A stretch of 64,000 nt of DNA from Kitasatospora aureofaciens (GCA_000720845.1 JODU01000030.1:1-64000); one strand, 5' to 3'. Positions 41,252 to 50,367 are shown, numbered from the stretch's first letter. Numbers and translations: made by a program. Notes: generated by a model from the sequence alone, not told the origin.

Positions 41252-42488
41252 CCCTGCCCCTGCGGGCAGTCGAGCCGCCGGGGCGATCGGGGTCCCCCCG
41301 CGCGAGCACAGCCGCGCGCGGGGGAGGGCAGGCGCTGGGGGTGCCCCCTCCGGGGGAGGCGCCCCGTCGGCACGGGCGGGCGCCCCCACCGCCGCCCGCC
41401 ACCAGCGCACCGAGTCCCTCCACCCCGGGGCCTGGTGGCTCTGGGCGCTGGCCCTCGGCACCGCCGCCACCCGCACCACCAACCCCCTGCTCCTCGCCCT
41501 CCTCATCACCGTCTCCGCCTACGTCGTGATCACCCGCCGCCCCCACGCCCCTTGGTCCCGCTCCTACGGCGCCTTCGTCAAACTCGCCCTCGCCGTCCTC
41601 GTCATCCGCCTCCTGTTCACCACCGTCCTCGGCTCCCCCGTCCCCGGCACGCACACCCTCCTCACGCTCCCCGAAGTCCCCCTGCCCGACTGGGCGCGGG
41701 GCATCCGCCTCGGCGGCCGGGTCACCGCGGAGGGCCTCACCTTCGCGCTGTACGACGCGATGAAGCTGGCCACCCTCCTCATCTGCGTCGGCGCGGCGAA
41801 CGCCCTGGCCAACCCCGCCCGCCTGCTCAAGTCCCTCCCCGGCGCCCTGTACGAGATGGGCGTCGCCGTCGTCGTCGCCCTCACCTTCGCGCCGAACCTC
41901 ATCGCGGACGTCCAGCGCCTGCGCGCCGCCCGCCGCCTGCGCGGCCGCCCGGACCACGGCGTACGGGGCCTGCTCCAGGTGGGGCTGCCCGTCCTGGAGG
42001 GCGCCCTGGAACGCTCCGTCGCCCTCGCCGCCGCGATGGACGCCCGCGGCTACGGCCGTGCCGCCCAGGTCCCGGCCGCCGTGCGCCGTACCACCGCCGC
42101 CCTCACCCTGGGCGGACTGCTCGGCGTCTGCGCGGGGACGTACGGGCTGCTGACCGCCGCGGGCGGCACGTACGGCATCCCCGTGCTGCTGGCCGGTGCC
42201 GCCGCCGCGCTGGGGGGCCTGTGGCTCGGCGGCCGGCGCACGGTCCGCACCCGCTACCGCCCCGACCGCTGGGACGCCCGCGCCTGGCTGGTCACCGCCT
42301 CCGGCGCGACGGTCGCCGCGCTCCTGTTCCTCGCCGCCGCCCGCGACCCGGCGGCGCTGCACCCGGGCGTGGTCCCCCTGGTCGCGCCGTCCCTCCCGCT
42401 GTGGCCCGCGGCGGCCGTACTCGTCGGTCTGCTCCCGGCGTTCATCACCCCCGCACCCGAGACCGCCGCCGTGAAGGAGCCGTCGTGA
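41238..42488 (+). CDS. ECF transporter T component (CbiQ/EcfT)
   Basis: A 416-residue energy-coupling protein. The transmembrane part begins near residue 62 (WWLWALALGTAATRTTNPLL) and has about six to seven helices. RLRAARRLRGRP and AAAMDARGYGRA fit the two Ala-Arg-Gly coupling motifs that contact the ATPases. The first ~55 residues are low-complexity because the DNA at 41280-41365 is a GC palindromic repeat element read in frame; no other start lies after it. It overlaps the previous gene by 14 nt. Its role is to link the S component to the EcfA-A' pair. Confidence 0.87.
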   Translation: MPPTDPAPAGSRAAGAIGVPPREHSRARGRAGAGGAPSGGGAPSARAGAPTAARHQRTESLHPGAWWLWALALGTAATRTTNPLLLALLITVSAYVVITRRPHAPWSRSYGAFVKLALAVLVIRLLFTTVLGSPVPGTHTLLTLPEVPLPDWARGIRLGGRVTAEGLTFALYDAMKLATLLICVGAANALANPARLLKSLPGALYEMGVAVVVALTFAPNLIADVQRLRAARRLRGRPDHGVRGLLQVGLPVLEGALERSVALAAAMDARGYGRAAQVPAAVRRTTAALTLGGLLGVCAGTYGLLTAAGGTYGIPVLLAGAAAALGGLWLGGRRTVRTRYRPDRWDARAWLVTASGATVAALLFLAAARDPAALHPGVVPLVAPSLPLWPAAAVLVGLLPAFITPAPETAAVKEPS

Positions 42489-44179
42489 TCCGCTTCGAGG
42501 ACGTGTCGGTCACCTACGACGGTGCGGCCGAACCCACCGTCCGGGCCGTGGACTTCGAGGTCCCCGAGGGCGAACTGGTCCTGCTCGCCGGTCCCTCCGG
42601 GGTCGGCAAGTCCACCGTCCTCGGCGCGGTCGGCGGCCTCGTCCCGCACTTCACCGGCGGCACGCTGAGCGGCCGGGTCACCGTGGCCGGCCGCGACACC
42701 CGCACCCACAAGCCGCGCGAACTCGCCGACGTGGTGGGCACGGTCGGCCAGGACCCGCTGTCCCACTTCGTGACGGACACCGTCGAGGACGAACTGGCCT
42801 ACGGCATGGAGTCCCTGGGCCTCGCCCCGGACGTGATGCGCCGCCGCGTCGAGGAGACCCTCGACCTGCTGGGCCTGTCCGGCCTCCGGTCCCGGCCCAT
42901 CGCCACGCTCTCCGGGGGCCAGCAGCAGCGGGTCGCCATCGGCTCGGTCCTCACCCCGCACCCGGACGTCCTGGTCCTGGACGAGCCGACCTCCGCCCTG
43001 GACCCCGCCGCGGCCGAGGAGGTCCTGGCCGTCCTCCAGCGACTGGTCCACGACCTCGGTACGACGGTCCTGATGGCCGAGCACCGCCTGGAGCGGGTCA
43101 TCCAGTACGCCGACCAGGTCGTCCTGCTCCCGGCCCCCGGCGAGGCGCCGCTCATCGGCGCTCCGGCGGACGTGATGGCGGTGTCCCCGGTGTACCCGCC
43201 GGTGGTGGGCCTGGGCAGGCTGGCGGGCTGGTCCCCGCTGCCGCTGACGATCCGGGACGCCCGCCGCCGGGCGGCCGGCCTGCGGGTCCGCCTGGCCGAC
43301 CGGGAGATCCCGGACCACACTCCGCCGCCGTCCGCGCCGCTCCCGGCGCCACCCGCCCTCCGGCCCGCCGTCACCTCCCGTCTGCGCCGCCGCGGTAGGC
43401 GCCCGGAGACGGCCGCCGCCCTCGCCCCGTACGCCGCCGAGGTCCGTTCGCTCGCCGTGCGCCGCGACCGCGTCCAGGCGCTGCGCCACGTCGATCTGAC
43501 GGTCTCCCCCGGCGAGACGGTCGCCCTGATGGGCCGCAACGGCGCCGGCAAGTCGACCCTGCTCTCGGCGCTCGTCGGCCTGGTCGAGCCGTCGGCGGGT
43601 TCGGTCCGGGCGGGGGACGCCGTGCCGCACCGCACGGCGCCGCGCGACCTCGTACGGCGCGTCGGCCTGGTCCCGCAGGAGCCGCGCGACCTGCTGTACG
43701 CCGACACGGTCGCCGCCGAGTGCGCGGCCGCCGACCGGGACGCGGACGCGACGCCGGGAACCTGCCGCGCCCTGCTCACCGAGCTGCTCCCCGGCGTCAC
43801 GGACGACACGCACCCCCGGGACCTGTCGGAGGGCCAGCGCCTCACCCTGGCCCTGTCCGTCGTCCTGACCGCCCGCCCTCCCCTCCTCCTGCTGGACGAG
43901 CCGACGCGCGGCCTGGACTACGCGGCGAAGGCCCGGCTGGCCGGCATCCTGCGCGCTCTGGCCGCCGAGGGCCACGCGATCGTGCTGGCCACGCACGACG
44001 TGGAACTGGCCGCCGAGCTGGCCCACCGGGTCGTGCTGCTCGCCGACGGCGAGGTGATCGCCGACGGTCCGGCGGCGGACGTGGTGGTCGCCTCCCCGTC
44101 CTTCGCCCCGCAGGTCGCGAAGGTGCTGGCGCCGAGGAAGTGGCTGACGGTGGCCCAGGTACGGGAGGCCCTGTCATGA
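42485..44179 (+). CDS. ECF transporter fused double ATPase (EcfA-EcfA')
   Basis: A 564-residue protein with two complete ABC ATPase domains. Domain 1: GPSGVGKST near residue 41, LSGGQQQRVAIG, LVLDEPTSALD. Domain 2: GRNGAGKST near residue 350, LSEGQRLTLALS (a divergent signature), LLLLDEPTRGLD and ATHD. The Pro-rich linker covers residues ~275-320. The fusion supplies both EcfA and EcfA' in one chain. GTG overlaps the T-component stop. It energises vitamin uptake with the adjacent T and S components. Confidence 0.9.
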   Translation: MIRFEDVSVTYDGAAEPTVRAVDFEVPEGELVLLAGPSGVGKSTVLGAVGGLVPHFTGGTLSGRVTVAGRDTRTHKPRELADVVGTVGQDPLSHFVTDTVEDELAYGMESLGLAPDVMRRRVEETLDLLGLSGLRSRPIATLSGGQQQRVAIGSVLTPHPDVLVLDEPTSALDPAAAEEVLAVLQRLVHDLGTTVLMAEHRLERVIQYADQVVLLPAPGEAPLIGAPADVMAVSPVYPPVVGLGRLAGWSPLPLTIRDARRRAAGLRVRLADREIPDHTPPPSAPLPAPPALRPAVTSRLRRRGRRPETAAALAPYAAEVRSLAVRRDRVQALRHVDLTVSPGETVALMGRNGAGKSTLLSALVGLVEPSAGSVRAGDAVPHRTAPRDLVRRVGLVPQEPRDLLYADTVAAECAAADRDADATPGTCRALLTELLPGVTDDTHPRDLSEGQRLTLALSVVLTARPPLLLLDEPTRGLDYAAKARLAGILRALAAEGHAIVLATHDVELAAELAHRVVLLADGEVIADGPAADVVVASPSFAPQVAKVLAPRKWLTVAQVREALS

Positions 44180-45024
44180 CCGGGCGCCGTGTCGCCGCCG
44201 CGCCCCGCGACCGCCGGGCCCGCGCGGTCCGCCTGGGCCCGCGTTCGGTCGCCGCGCTGGTCCTGGTCAGCGCGGTGGGCGTGGCGGGTTTCGGGTGGCC
44301 CTTCCTGGCCCCGCCCAACGCCTCGCTGAACGCGCACGCGCAGGACGCGCCGTGGCTGTTCGCGGGCGTGCTGGTGCTGCTGGTGGCGGTGGTGGCGGCG
44401 ACGATCTCCGAGTCGGGTCTGGGCCCGAAGGCCGTGGCGATGCTCGGTGTGCTGGCGGCGGCGGGCGCGGCCCTGCGTCCCATCGGCGCGGGGACGGCGG
44501 GCCTGGAGCCGATGTTCTTCCTGATGGTGCTCAGCGGCCGGGTCCTCGGCCCCGGCTTCGGCTTCGTGCTGGGCTCGGTCACGATGTTCGCGTCCGCGCT
44601 GCTCACGGGCGGGGTGGGGCCGTGGATGCCGTTCCAGATGCTGGCGATGGGCTGGTTCACGATGGGCGCGGGGCTGCTGCCGGGCCCCGACCGCCTGCGC
44701 GGCCGCGCGGAGCTGCTGATGCTGGCCGCGTACGGCTTCCTGGCGGCCTTCGCGTACGGCACGGTGATGAACCTCGCGGGCTGGACCTTCATGAACACCC
44801 TCGCCTCGAACATCGCCTTCGACCCGGACGCGTCGGTCGCGGACAACCTGGCCCGCTTCCTCGCCTACTGCCTGGCGACGTCGCTGGGCTGGGACGGCGG
44901 CCGCGCCGCCATGACGGTCGTCCTGACCCTGGCCCTCGGCACCCCGGTCCTGAAGGCGCTGCGCCGCGCGACCCGCAGGGCGGCCTTCGAGACGCCGGTC
45001 ACCTTCGAGAAGGCCGACGGGTGA
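44176..45024 (+). CDS. ECF transporter S component, probably cobalamin-specific
   Basis: A 282-residue membrane protein with about six helices. AMLGVLAAAGAALRPIG and FFLMVLSGRVLGPGFGFVLG fit S components (the latter near the AXXXA-type coupling helix). ATG overlaps the ATPase stop (ATGA). Because the operon begins with a cobalamin riboswitch, cobalamin is the likely ligand, as in CbrT-type ECF transporters; cobalt or a cobinamide precursor are alternatives. The N-terminus is Arg-rich and cytoplasmic. Confidence 0.82.
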   Translation: MTGRRVAAAPRDRRARAVRLGPRSVAALVLVSAVGVAGFGWPFLAPPNASLNAHAQDAPWLFAGVLVLLVAVVAATISESGLGPKAVAMLGVLAAAGAALRPIGAGTAGLEPMFFLMVLSGRVLGPGFGFVLGSVTMFASALLTGGVGPWMPFQMLAMGWFTMGAGLLPGPDRLRGRAELLMLAAYGFLAAFAYGTVMNLAGWTFMNTLASNIAFDPDASVADNLARFLAYCLATSLGWDGGRAAMTVVLTLALGTPVLKALRRATRRAAFETPVTFEKADG

Positions 45025-45048
45025 GGCCCCCCACGTGACCCGCTTCAC

Positions 45049-45067
45049 CTACGAAGCGGCTTCGTAG
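45049..45067. other. Perfect 9-bp inverted repeat
   Basis: CTACGAAGC (45049-45057) and GCTTCGTAG (45059-45067) flank a single G, 25 nt after the S-component stop. It is too tight to be a good hairpin loop, so a protein-binding palindrome is as likely as a terminator. The rest of 45025-45281 holds a GACCGG/CCGGTC hairpin and no recognisable riboswitch. Confidence 0.45.
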
Positions 45068-45281
45068 CCGAGCGCGGGTCGGCGGAGGGGCCACACGGCG
45101 CCGCGGGTGAGGCGTCAGGCCTCACCTACGACCCCGGTTAGCAAAAGGGACGATTGCGGACGACCGGCTCGCCTGTTTCCCTGAACCGGTCGCCAGGCGC
45201 CGACGCCCTCCCGGGCAGCGGCGCCGACGCATGCCGGGCCGGTGTGCGCCGACGTCCCTGTCCCCGAAGAAAGGCCCTCCG

Positions 45282-45695
45282 TTGACCGCCGCTTCCCTCC
45301 TCCGTTCCGTCGCCACCCCGAAGAAGGCCCTCGCGGGTGCCGCCCTGGCCGCGGCCACCTGCGGCTCGCTGATCGCCGCCGCGCCCGCCGAGGCCGCGAC
45401 GCCGGCCTCCTCGGCACAGGCGACCGCGAAGAAGATGATCGGCGACCCGGCCGAGTTCCAGTGCTTCTCGAAGATCGTCGACCGCGAGAGCGGCTGGAAC
45501 ATCCACGCCACCAACGCCTCCAGCGGCGCCTACGGCCTGGTCCAGGCCCTGCCGGGCTCGAAGATGGCCTCGGCGGGCTCGGACTGGAAGACCAACGCGG
45601 CCACCCAGATCGAGTGGGGCCTGGACTACATGAAGGACCGCTACGGCAGCGTCTGCGACGCCTGGAGCTTCTGGCAGTCCAACGGCTGGTACTGA
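45282..45695 (+). CDS. Secreted transglycosylase SLT-like protein
   Basis: A 137-residue secreted protein. A signal peptide (residues ~1-38, ending AEAA) precedes a small lysozyme-like domain: FSKIVDRESGWNIHATNASS carries the catalytic Glu, then GAYGLVQALPGSKMAS and ATQIEWGLDYMKDRYGS complete the short SLT-type fold (similar to the small wall-lytic domains of Rpf-like proteins). It would cut peptidoglycan glycan strands. TTG at 45282 follows GAAGAAAGG. No c-di-AMP (ydaO) element was seen upstream. Confidence 0.85.
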   Translation: MTAASLLRSVATPKKALAGAALAAATCGSLIAAAPAEAATPASSAQATAKKMIGDPAEFQCFSKIVDRESGWNIHATNASSGAYGLVQALPGSKMASAGSDWKTNAATQIEWGLDYMKDRYGSVCDAWSFWQSNGWY

Positions 45696-45722
45696 CCCGC
45701 ACCCCACCCCCCATACCGAAGG

Positions 45723-45750
45723 CGGCGCCCCCTGATCCCCGGGGGCGCCG
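45723..45750. terminator. Bidirectional terminator
   Basis: CGGCGCCCCC (45723-45732) pairs with GGGGGCGCCG (45741-45750), between two convergent genes. Confidence 0.85.
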
Positions 45751-45759
45751 TCTTCGTGC

Positions 45760-46746
45760 CTACCCCCGCTGCCCCGCGAGCGTGTCCAGGACGTCCGCGA
45801 CCGGGGTGGGATCCAGCGGCCCGACGTGTGACGCGTCGGGGAAGTCGTGCACGCGGAAGCGGTTGCCGGGCGTGGCCGCGTCGGCTTCCGCGATCATGCG
45901 GTCCTGGAGCGCGGTGGCGATCGTACGGTCCCTGCCGAAACGCAGGTACGTGCGGGGAACGCGCCCCCAGGTGCCCGCCCGGCCGACCGCCCGGCCCGCA
46001 TAGGCGGCGACGGGCTCGTCGGTCTGCATGCCGGCCAGTGTCCGGCGGAAGTCGGCGTCGGGGTAGTCCGCGCAGATCATCTCCTTCAGGAGGGCCAGCT
46101 CACTCCCGACACCCGTACGGAAGTTCAGCCGCAGCACCCCGAGCCGGTCCGGGTCACCCACCGTCAGCTCCACCGGGCTGACGGCGTTCGCGTTCTCGGG
46201 GGCCGCCGTGCAGGCGTCCGCCGTGGGCAGGACGCGGCTGGGGCAGAAGGCCGCCATGTAGCAGATGTGGTGAAGCAGGTGCGGGACGGCGTCGCCGACC
46301 CGGCTGACCGACACGCCGCCCAGGCTGTGCCCGACCAGCACCACCGGGCCGTTGCGTGCGGCCCGCCGCACGATGTCCGTCACGCGCGCCTCGTAGTCGT
46401 CCAGCCCGAGGCCCTTCAGCGGGGAGGGCTCGACCGCCATCGCCGTGAGGTCCTGCCGCTGGTACGACTCCGGCACGAAGACCTCCGCGCCGTGCCGCGG
46501 CTGGTCCACCATGACGACGCGGTGGCCGCGCAGCACCAGTTCCCGCGCGATCGGCATCCAGAACGCGCCGGCGCTGTGGGTACCGTGCACCAGCACGTAG
46601 GTGGTGGGCCCGCGGCGCGGGGCCGCCGCGGCCGGCGAGGTCCCGAGCCCGGTGGCCAGCGACATGCCCCCCACCGCGAGTCCCAGGCCACGCAGCGCCG
46701 TCCGCCGGGTGGCACCTTCTCGTCCATCGTTCGTGTGATCCCTCAT
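45760..46746 (-). CDS. Tat-exported alpha/beta hydrolase
   Basis: A 328-residue alpha/beta hydrolase. A twin-arginine signal (TRRTALRGLGLAVGG near residues 14-28, then an AAAAP site) exports it folded. The core has VLVHGTHSAG (oxyanion hole), VLVGHSLGGVSVS with nucleophile Ser and DASHVGPLDP with catalytic His. The substrate is unknown; this subfamily includes esterases and salicylate-ester hydrolases. ATG at 46746 has a weak upstream site. Confidence 0.85.
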   Translation of the reverse strand: MRDHTNDGREGATRRTALRGLGLAVGGMSLATGLGTSPAAAAPRRGPTTYVLVHGTHSAGAFWMPIARELVLRGHRVVMVDQPRHGAEVFVPESYQRQDLTAMAVEPSPLKGLGLDDYEARVTDIVRRAARNGPVVLVGHSLGGVSVSRVGDAVPHLLHHICYMAAFCPSRVLPTADACTAAPENANAVSPVELTVGDPDRLGVLRLNFRTGVGSELALLKEMICADYPDADFRRTLAGMQTDEPVAAYAGRAVGRAGTWGRVPRTYLRFGRDRTIATALQDRMIAEADAATPGNRFRVHDFPDASHVGPLDPTPVADVLDTLAGQRG

Positions 46747-46865
46747 GAACTCAACGCTATGAACGGCCCGTTCGGCCCACCAGCGGTCCAGCACCCCCAC
46801 CGGGGTGGACCCAGCACCACCCCGCCGTGCGGCCCGCGGAGAGTGCGGCCCGCGCGCCCTGAGCG

Positions 46866-47870
46866 CTACGGGCCCTCGGCCCCCACGACGGTACGGAAGC
46901 GGCGCCGGTACTCGGTCGGGGTGGTGCCGAGTCTGCGGCGGAAGGCTCTGACCAGGGTGTCGACGGTGCCGAAGCCGCAGGCGGTGGCGACCCGTTCCAG
47001 GGTCGCGTCGGTGGATTCGAGCTGGTGACGTGCCACTTCCACGCGCGCCGACTCGACGTACGCGTAGGGGGTCGTGCCGAGTTCCGTCTTGAAGATGCGG
47101 GTGAGCTGCCGGTCGCTGACGTGGGCGTGGGCCGCGAGGTCGGCGACGGTGAGCGGTGCGGCGATGTTGCTCAGGATGTGGTGCCGCAGGTCCTCGACGC
47201 GCCGGGTCGTGGAGACCTGCTCCAGCGGCACGCTGAACTGGCTCTGCCCGCTGGGCCGTTTCAGGTACATCACGAGCTGCCGGGCCACCCGGAGCGCCAC
47301 CGCCTCGCCGAGGTCGTCGGCGACGAGGGCGAGGGAGAGGTCGAGGCAGGAGCTGATGCCCGCGCCGGTCCACACGTCGCCCTCGCGGATGAAGATCGGG
47401 TCGGCGTCGACCTCGACCTCGGGATGCTCGTCGGCGAGCTGCCGCGCGGTCGACCAGTGCGTGGTGGCCCGCTTGCCGTCGAGCAGCCCGGCGGCGGCCA
47501 GGACGTGCGCCCCGACGCAGACGGACGTGACCCGCCGGGTCCGCTCCGCGAGCCGCCGCACCCACTCGACCACGGCCGGGTCGGTGCGCGCCCTGACCCG
47601 GCGCCGGCCGTCGACCTCGACCGCGCCGGGCACGATCAGGGTGTCGATGCGCCGCGCGGACACGTCCTCGAAGGTGGCGTCGGGCAGGACGCGGACACCG
47701 GCGCCGGTGGTGACCGGGTCCATGGCCCCGGCGGCGAGGACCACCTCGTAGCCCGCCGCGTCCTCCGTCTCGCGCCGTGCGAGGGAGAACACCTCCGGCG
47801 GTCCGGTGACGTCGAGCAGGTCGACGCCCTCGAAGAGCACGACGACGATCAGTCGTCCCACGGAGTCCAC
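46866..47870 (-). CDS. GlxA family regulator (DJ-1/PfpI plus AraC HTH)
   Basis: A 334-residue regulator. The N-terminal DJ-1/PfpI-like domain (residues ~5-190) contains VTSVCVGAHVLAAAGLLDG, the nucleophile-elbow region. The C-terminal AraC HTH pair reads LTVADLAAHAHVSDRQLTRIF and ACGFGTVDTLVRAFRRRLG, followed by TPTEYRRRF. GTG at 47870 follows GGGAGGAA. It diverges from an isochorismatase-like hydrolase gene, its likely target. The intergenic DNA has CGACAT direct repeats at 47917 and 47926. Confidence 0.88.
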   Translation of the reverse strand: MDSVGRLIVVVLFEGVDLLDVTGPPEVFSLARRETEDAAGYEVVLAAGAMDPVTTGAGVRVLPDATFEDVSARRIDTLIVPGAVEVDGRRRVRARTDPAVVEWVRRLAERTRRVTSVCVGAHVLAAAGLLDGKRATTHWSTARQLADEHPEVEVDADPIFIREGDVWTGAGISSCLDLSLALVADDLGEAVALRVARQLVMYLKRPSGQSQFSVPLEQVSTTRRVEDLRHHILSNIAAPLTVADLAAHAHVSDRQLTRIFKTELGTTPYAYVESARVEVARHQLESTDATLERVATACGFGTVDTLVRAFRRRLGTTPTEYRRRFRTVVGAEGP

Positions 47871-48000
47871 GGTTCCTCCCGCTGCCGCACGGTCATGTCG
47901 GTATCTGCAGGTTAGACGACATTGCCGACATCGCGGGGTGGCCCTAGCGTCGTAGGAGCAGGCCGAAGGCCGCCACCCACACGTGAACCGAGGAGTTCCC

Positions 48001-48591
48001 ATGCCCAGAACCACCTTGCGCCGTCTCAGCGGGCTCGACGACACCCCCGCCAAGCTCGCCGACTCCACGCTGGTCCTCGTCGACTACCAGAACACCTACA
48101 CGACCGGCGTCATGGAACTCGACGGCTGGCAGGACGCGCTCGACGCCGGTGCCCGGCTGCTGGCCCGCGCCCGCCGGGAGGGCGCCAAGGTCGTCCACGT
48201 CGTCCACGACGGCGGCGAGGGCAGCCCGTACGACATCCGGGCCGAGATCGGGCAGATCCACCCGAGCGTCGCCCCGGTCGACGGCGAGCCCGTCGTCACC
48301 AAGAAGGCGCCGGACTCCTTCTTCGGCACCGACCTGGGCGAGCACGTCGACGCGGCCGGAAACGGCGACCTCGTCGTCGTCGGCTTCATGACGCACATGT
48401 GCGTGGCCTTCACCGCCCAGGGCGCCTTCCTGCGCGGCAACCGCCCCACGGTCGTCGCCGACGCCTGCGCCACCCGCGCCCTGCCCGTCGCGGACACCGA
48501 ACTCGACGCCCGCCAGGTGCACTACGGCGCCCTCGCCACCATCGCCGACATGTACGGGGTCGTCGTGCCGTCGCAGGAGTCCCTCGGCTAG
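48001..48591 (+). CDS. Isochorismatase-like cysteine hydrolase
   Basis: A 196-residue cysteine hydrolase. The Asp-Lys-Cys triad is visible: Asp in LVLVDYQNTY, Lys in VVTKKAPDSFFG and Cys in GFMTHMCVAFTA. It would hydrolyse an amide or ester (nicotinamidase/isochorismatase superfamily); the substrate is unknown. ATG at 48001 follows GAGGAG. It is divergent from the GlxA-type regulator, which probably controls it. Confidence 0.88.
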   Translation: MPRTTLRRLSGLDDTPAKLADSTLVLVDYQNTYTTGVMELDGWQDALDAGARLLARARREGAKVVHVVHDGGEGSPYDIRAEIGQIHPSVAPVDGEPVVTKKAPDSFFGTDLGEHVDAAGNGDLVVVGFMTHMCVAFTAQGAFLRGNRPTVVADACATRALPVADTELDARQVHYGALATIADMYGVVVPSQESLG

Positions 48592-48600
48592 GGCGCCGCC

Positions 48601-48622
48601 CCGGGGTCCCCTCGGGACCCGG
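48601..48622. terminator. Terminator hairpin after hydrolase gene
   Basis: CCGGGGTCCC (48601-48610) pairs with GGGACCCGG (48614-48622) with one bulge and a 3-nt loop. Confidence 0.6.
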
Positions 48623-48663
48623 TCCAGGACAACGTTTCCGTTCGATTTATCGTCTTCGCACGT

Positions 48664-50367
48664 GTGTCCACGCCGGGCACCCCCGACGACGCCGAACGGA
48701 ATCCCCCGACCGTGGCCCCTGCCGAACTCACCGTCCCCCGGCCCGACCGGCAACAGGACAGACGTCCGAGCGACGCCCTGCGCGCCTTCGGGCGCCGGCA
48801 CCGCGTGCCACTGCTCGCGACCCTGCCCACCCTGCCGCTGTACGCGGTGTGGTGGGCGTTTCTCGCCACCGGCGGCGGTGACCTCGCCGCGCAGGAGGCG
48901 TGGGCGGACTTCGCGTCGCGGCACGGGAGTTCGGCGTACGGCCTGTTCTGGTACGGCGGGATGCACACCGTCAACTACAGCGTCGTCTCGCCCTACTTGA
49001 TGGCACTGGCCGGTGTGCGCACCGTCACGGTCGTGTCCGGTCTCGCCGCCTCCTGGCTCGCGGCCGTGCTGGTCGTGCGGTGCGGGGTGCGCCGGCCGGT
49101 GTGGCCCGCGCTGCTCGCCTCCCTCGCGCTGTGGTGCGACGTCGCCTCGGGCCGGACCACCTTCGCGCTCGGCGTCGCCCTCGCGCTGGCGGCCTGCGTG
49201 CCGCTGGTGCGGGAGCGGCGGCTGTGGCTCGCCGCCGGGTACGCGGCGCTCGCCACCATGGCATCACCGGTGGCCGGGCTGTTCCTGGCCGTCGTGGGGG
49301 CCGCGTTCCTGCTCGTACGGGACTGGGGGCGCGCCCTCGTGCTGCTCATACCCCCGGCCGCCGTCGTCGGGATGACGACGCTGTTCTTCCCCTTCACGGG
49401 GGAGCAGCCGATGCCGGCGGCCCGAATATGGCCGCCGGTCGTGCTCGGCCTCGCCGTCACCGTGCTGGCCCCGCGTACCTGGCGGGTTGCCCGGTGGAGC
49501 GGGGCCGTCTACGCGCTCGGGACCGTGCTGACGTATCTCGTCGCCTCGCCGGTCGGCACGAACGTGGAGCGGTTCGCCGAACTGTTCGCGCCCGCCGTGC
49601 TGCTGGCGGCGCTGCTCTCCACACCTCCCGCGCTGACCGCGGCCCGGTCGCGGCGGCTGGTGTCGGGCCTGCTGGCCGCCGCCGCCGTCTACTCGACCGG
49701 CTGGGTGGGGAAGAAGACCGTCGACGACCTGAAGGTGTCCACCGTCGTGCCGGCCTGGGCCGCCGAGCCGGACGGTGTCGTGGCCGCCCTGAAGGGGCTC
49801 GGCGCCGACCGCACGCGGGTGGAGGTGGTGCCCGCCCGCAATCACCGCGAGGCCACCCTGCTCGCCCCGCACGTCAACCTGGCCCGCGGCTGGAACCGGC
49901 AGCTCGACGTGGAACGCGGACGCCTCTTCTACGACGGCTCCTTCTCCGCGGCCGCCTACCGGGAGTGGCTGGACCGCTGGGCGGTCGGCTTCGTCGTCCT
50001 CCCGGCCGGCCGGCCGGACGGCCCCGCCGAGGCCGAGGCGGCGCTCGTGCGGGACCCGGAGCTGCGGCCCGAGTGGCTGGAGCCCGTCTGGCGGGACCCG
50101 CACTGGCAGGTCTTCCGGGTGCGGGACGCCGTACCGCTCGTCTCCGCGCCCGGCACCGTCGTGTCCACCGGCCCCGCCGACCTGGTGCTGCGCGTGGAGC
50201 GGCCCGGTGCGGTGACCGTGCGGGTCGCCTGGTCGCCGTGGCTGCGCAGCGACGGCGGGTGCCTGGCGCGGGACGGCGAGTTCACCCGCCTGACGGCCGG
50301 AGCGCCGGGCGAGTACCGGATCAGCTCCCGGTACGGTCCTTCGCCGGGATCGGGGGACCGCTGCTGA
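48664..50367 (+). CDS. Large integral membrane protein, glycosyltransferase-C-like
   Basis: A 567-residue protein. About ten helices fill residues 45-370, beginning LLATLPTLPLYAVWWAFLA. The C-terminal ~190 residues are extracytoplasmic (VEVVPARNHREATLLAPHVN, YREWLDRWAVGFVVLP, YRISSRYGPSPGSG). The layout, many helices then a soluble domain, resembles GT-C sugar transferases or mannosyltransferase-like proteins, but I do not see a clear catalytic Asp-Asp/Glu motif. Its last 47 nt overlap the convergent GT87-PAP2 gene. GTG start at 48664. Confidence 0.75.
   Translation: MSTPGTPDDAERNPPTVAPAELTVPRPDRQQDRRPSDALRAFGRRHRVPLLATLPTLPLYAVWWAFLATGGGDLAAQEAWADFASRHGSSAYGLFWYGGMHTVNYSVVSPYLMALAGVRTVTVVSGLAASWLAAVLVVRCGVRRPVWPALLASLALWCDVASGRTTFALGVALALAACVPLVRERRLWLAAGYAALATMASPVAGLFLAVVGAAFLLVRDWGRALVLLIPPAAVVGMTTLFFPFTGEQPMPAARIWPPVVLGLAVTVLAPRTWRVARWSGAVYALGTVLTYLVASPVGTNVERFAELFAPAVLLAALLSTPPALTAARSRRLVSGLLAAAAVYSTGWVGKKTVDDLKVSTVVPAWAAEPDGVVAALKGLGADRTRVEVVPARNHREATLLAPHVNLARGWNRQLDVERGRLFYDGSFSAAAYREWLDRWAVGFVVLPAGRPDGPAEAEAALVRDPELRPEWLEPVWRDPHWQVFRVRDAVPLVSAPGTVVSTGPADLVLRVERPGAVTVRVAWSPWLRSDGGCLARDGEFTRLTAGAPGEYRISSRYGPSPGSGDRC

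Noticed and set aside
45070..45280. A c-di-AMP (ydaO) riboswitch upstream of the SLT-like gene
   Set aside because: Such elements precede many Streptomyces wall hydrolases, but I could not find the conserved boxes here. Only a GACCGG/CCGGTC hairpin is present.
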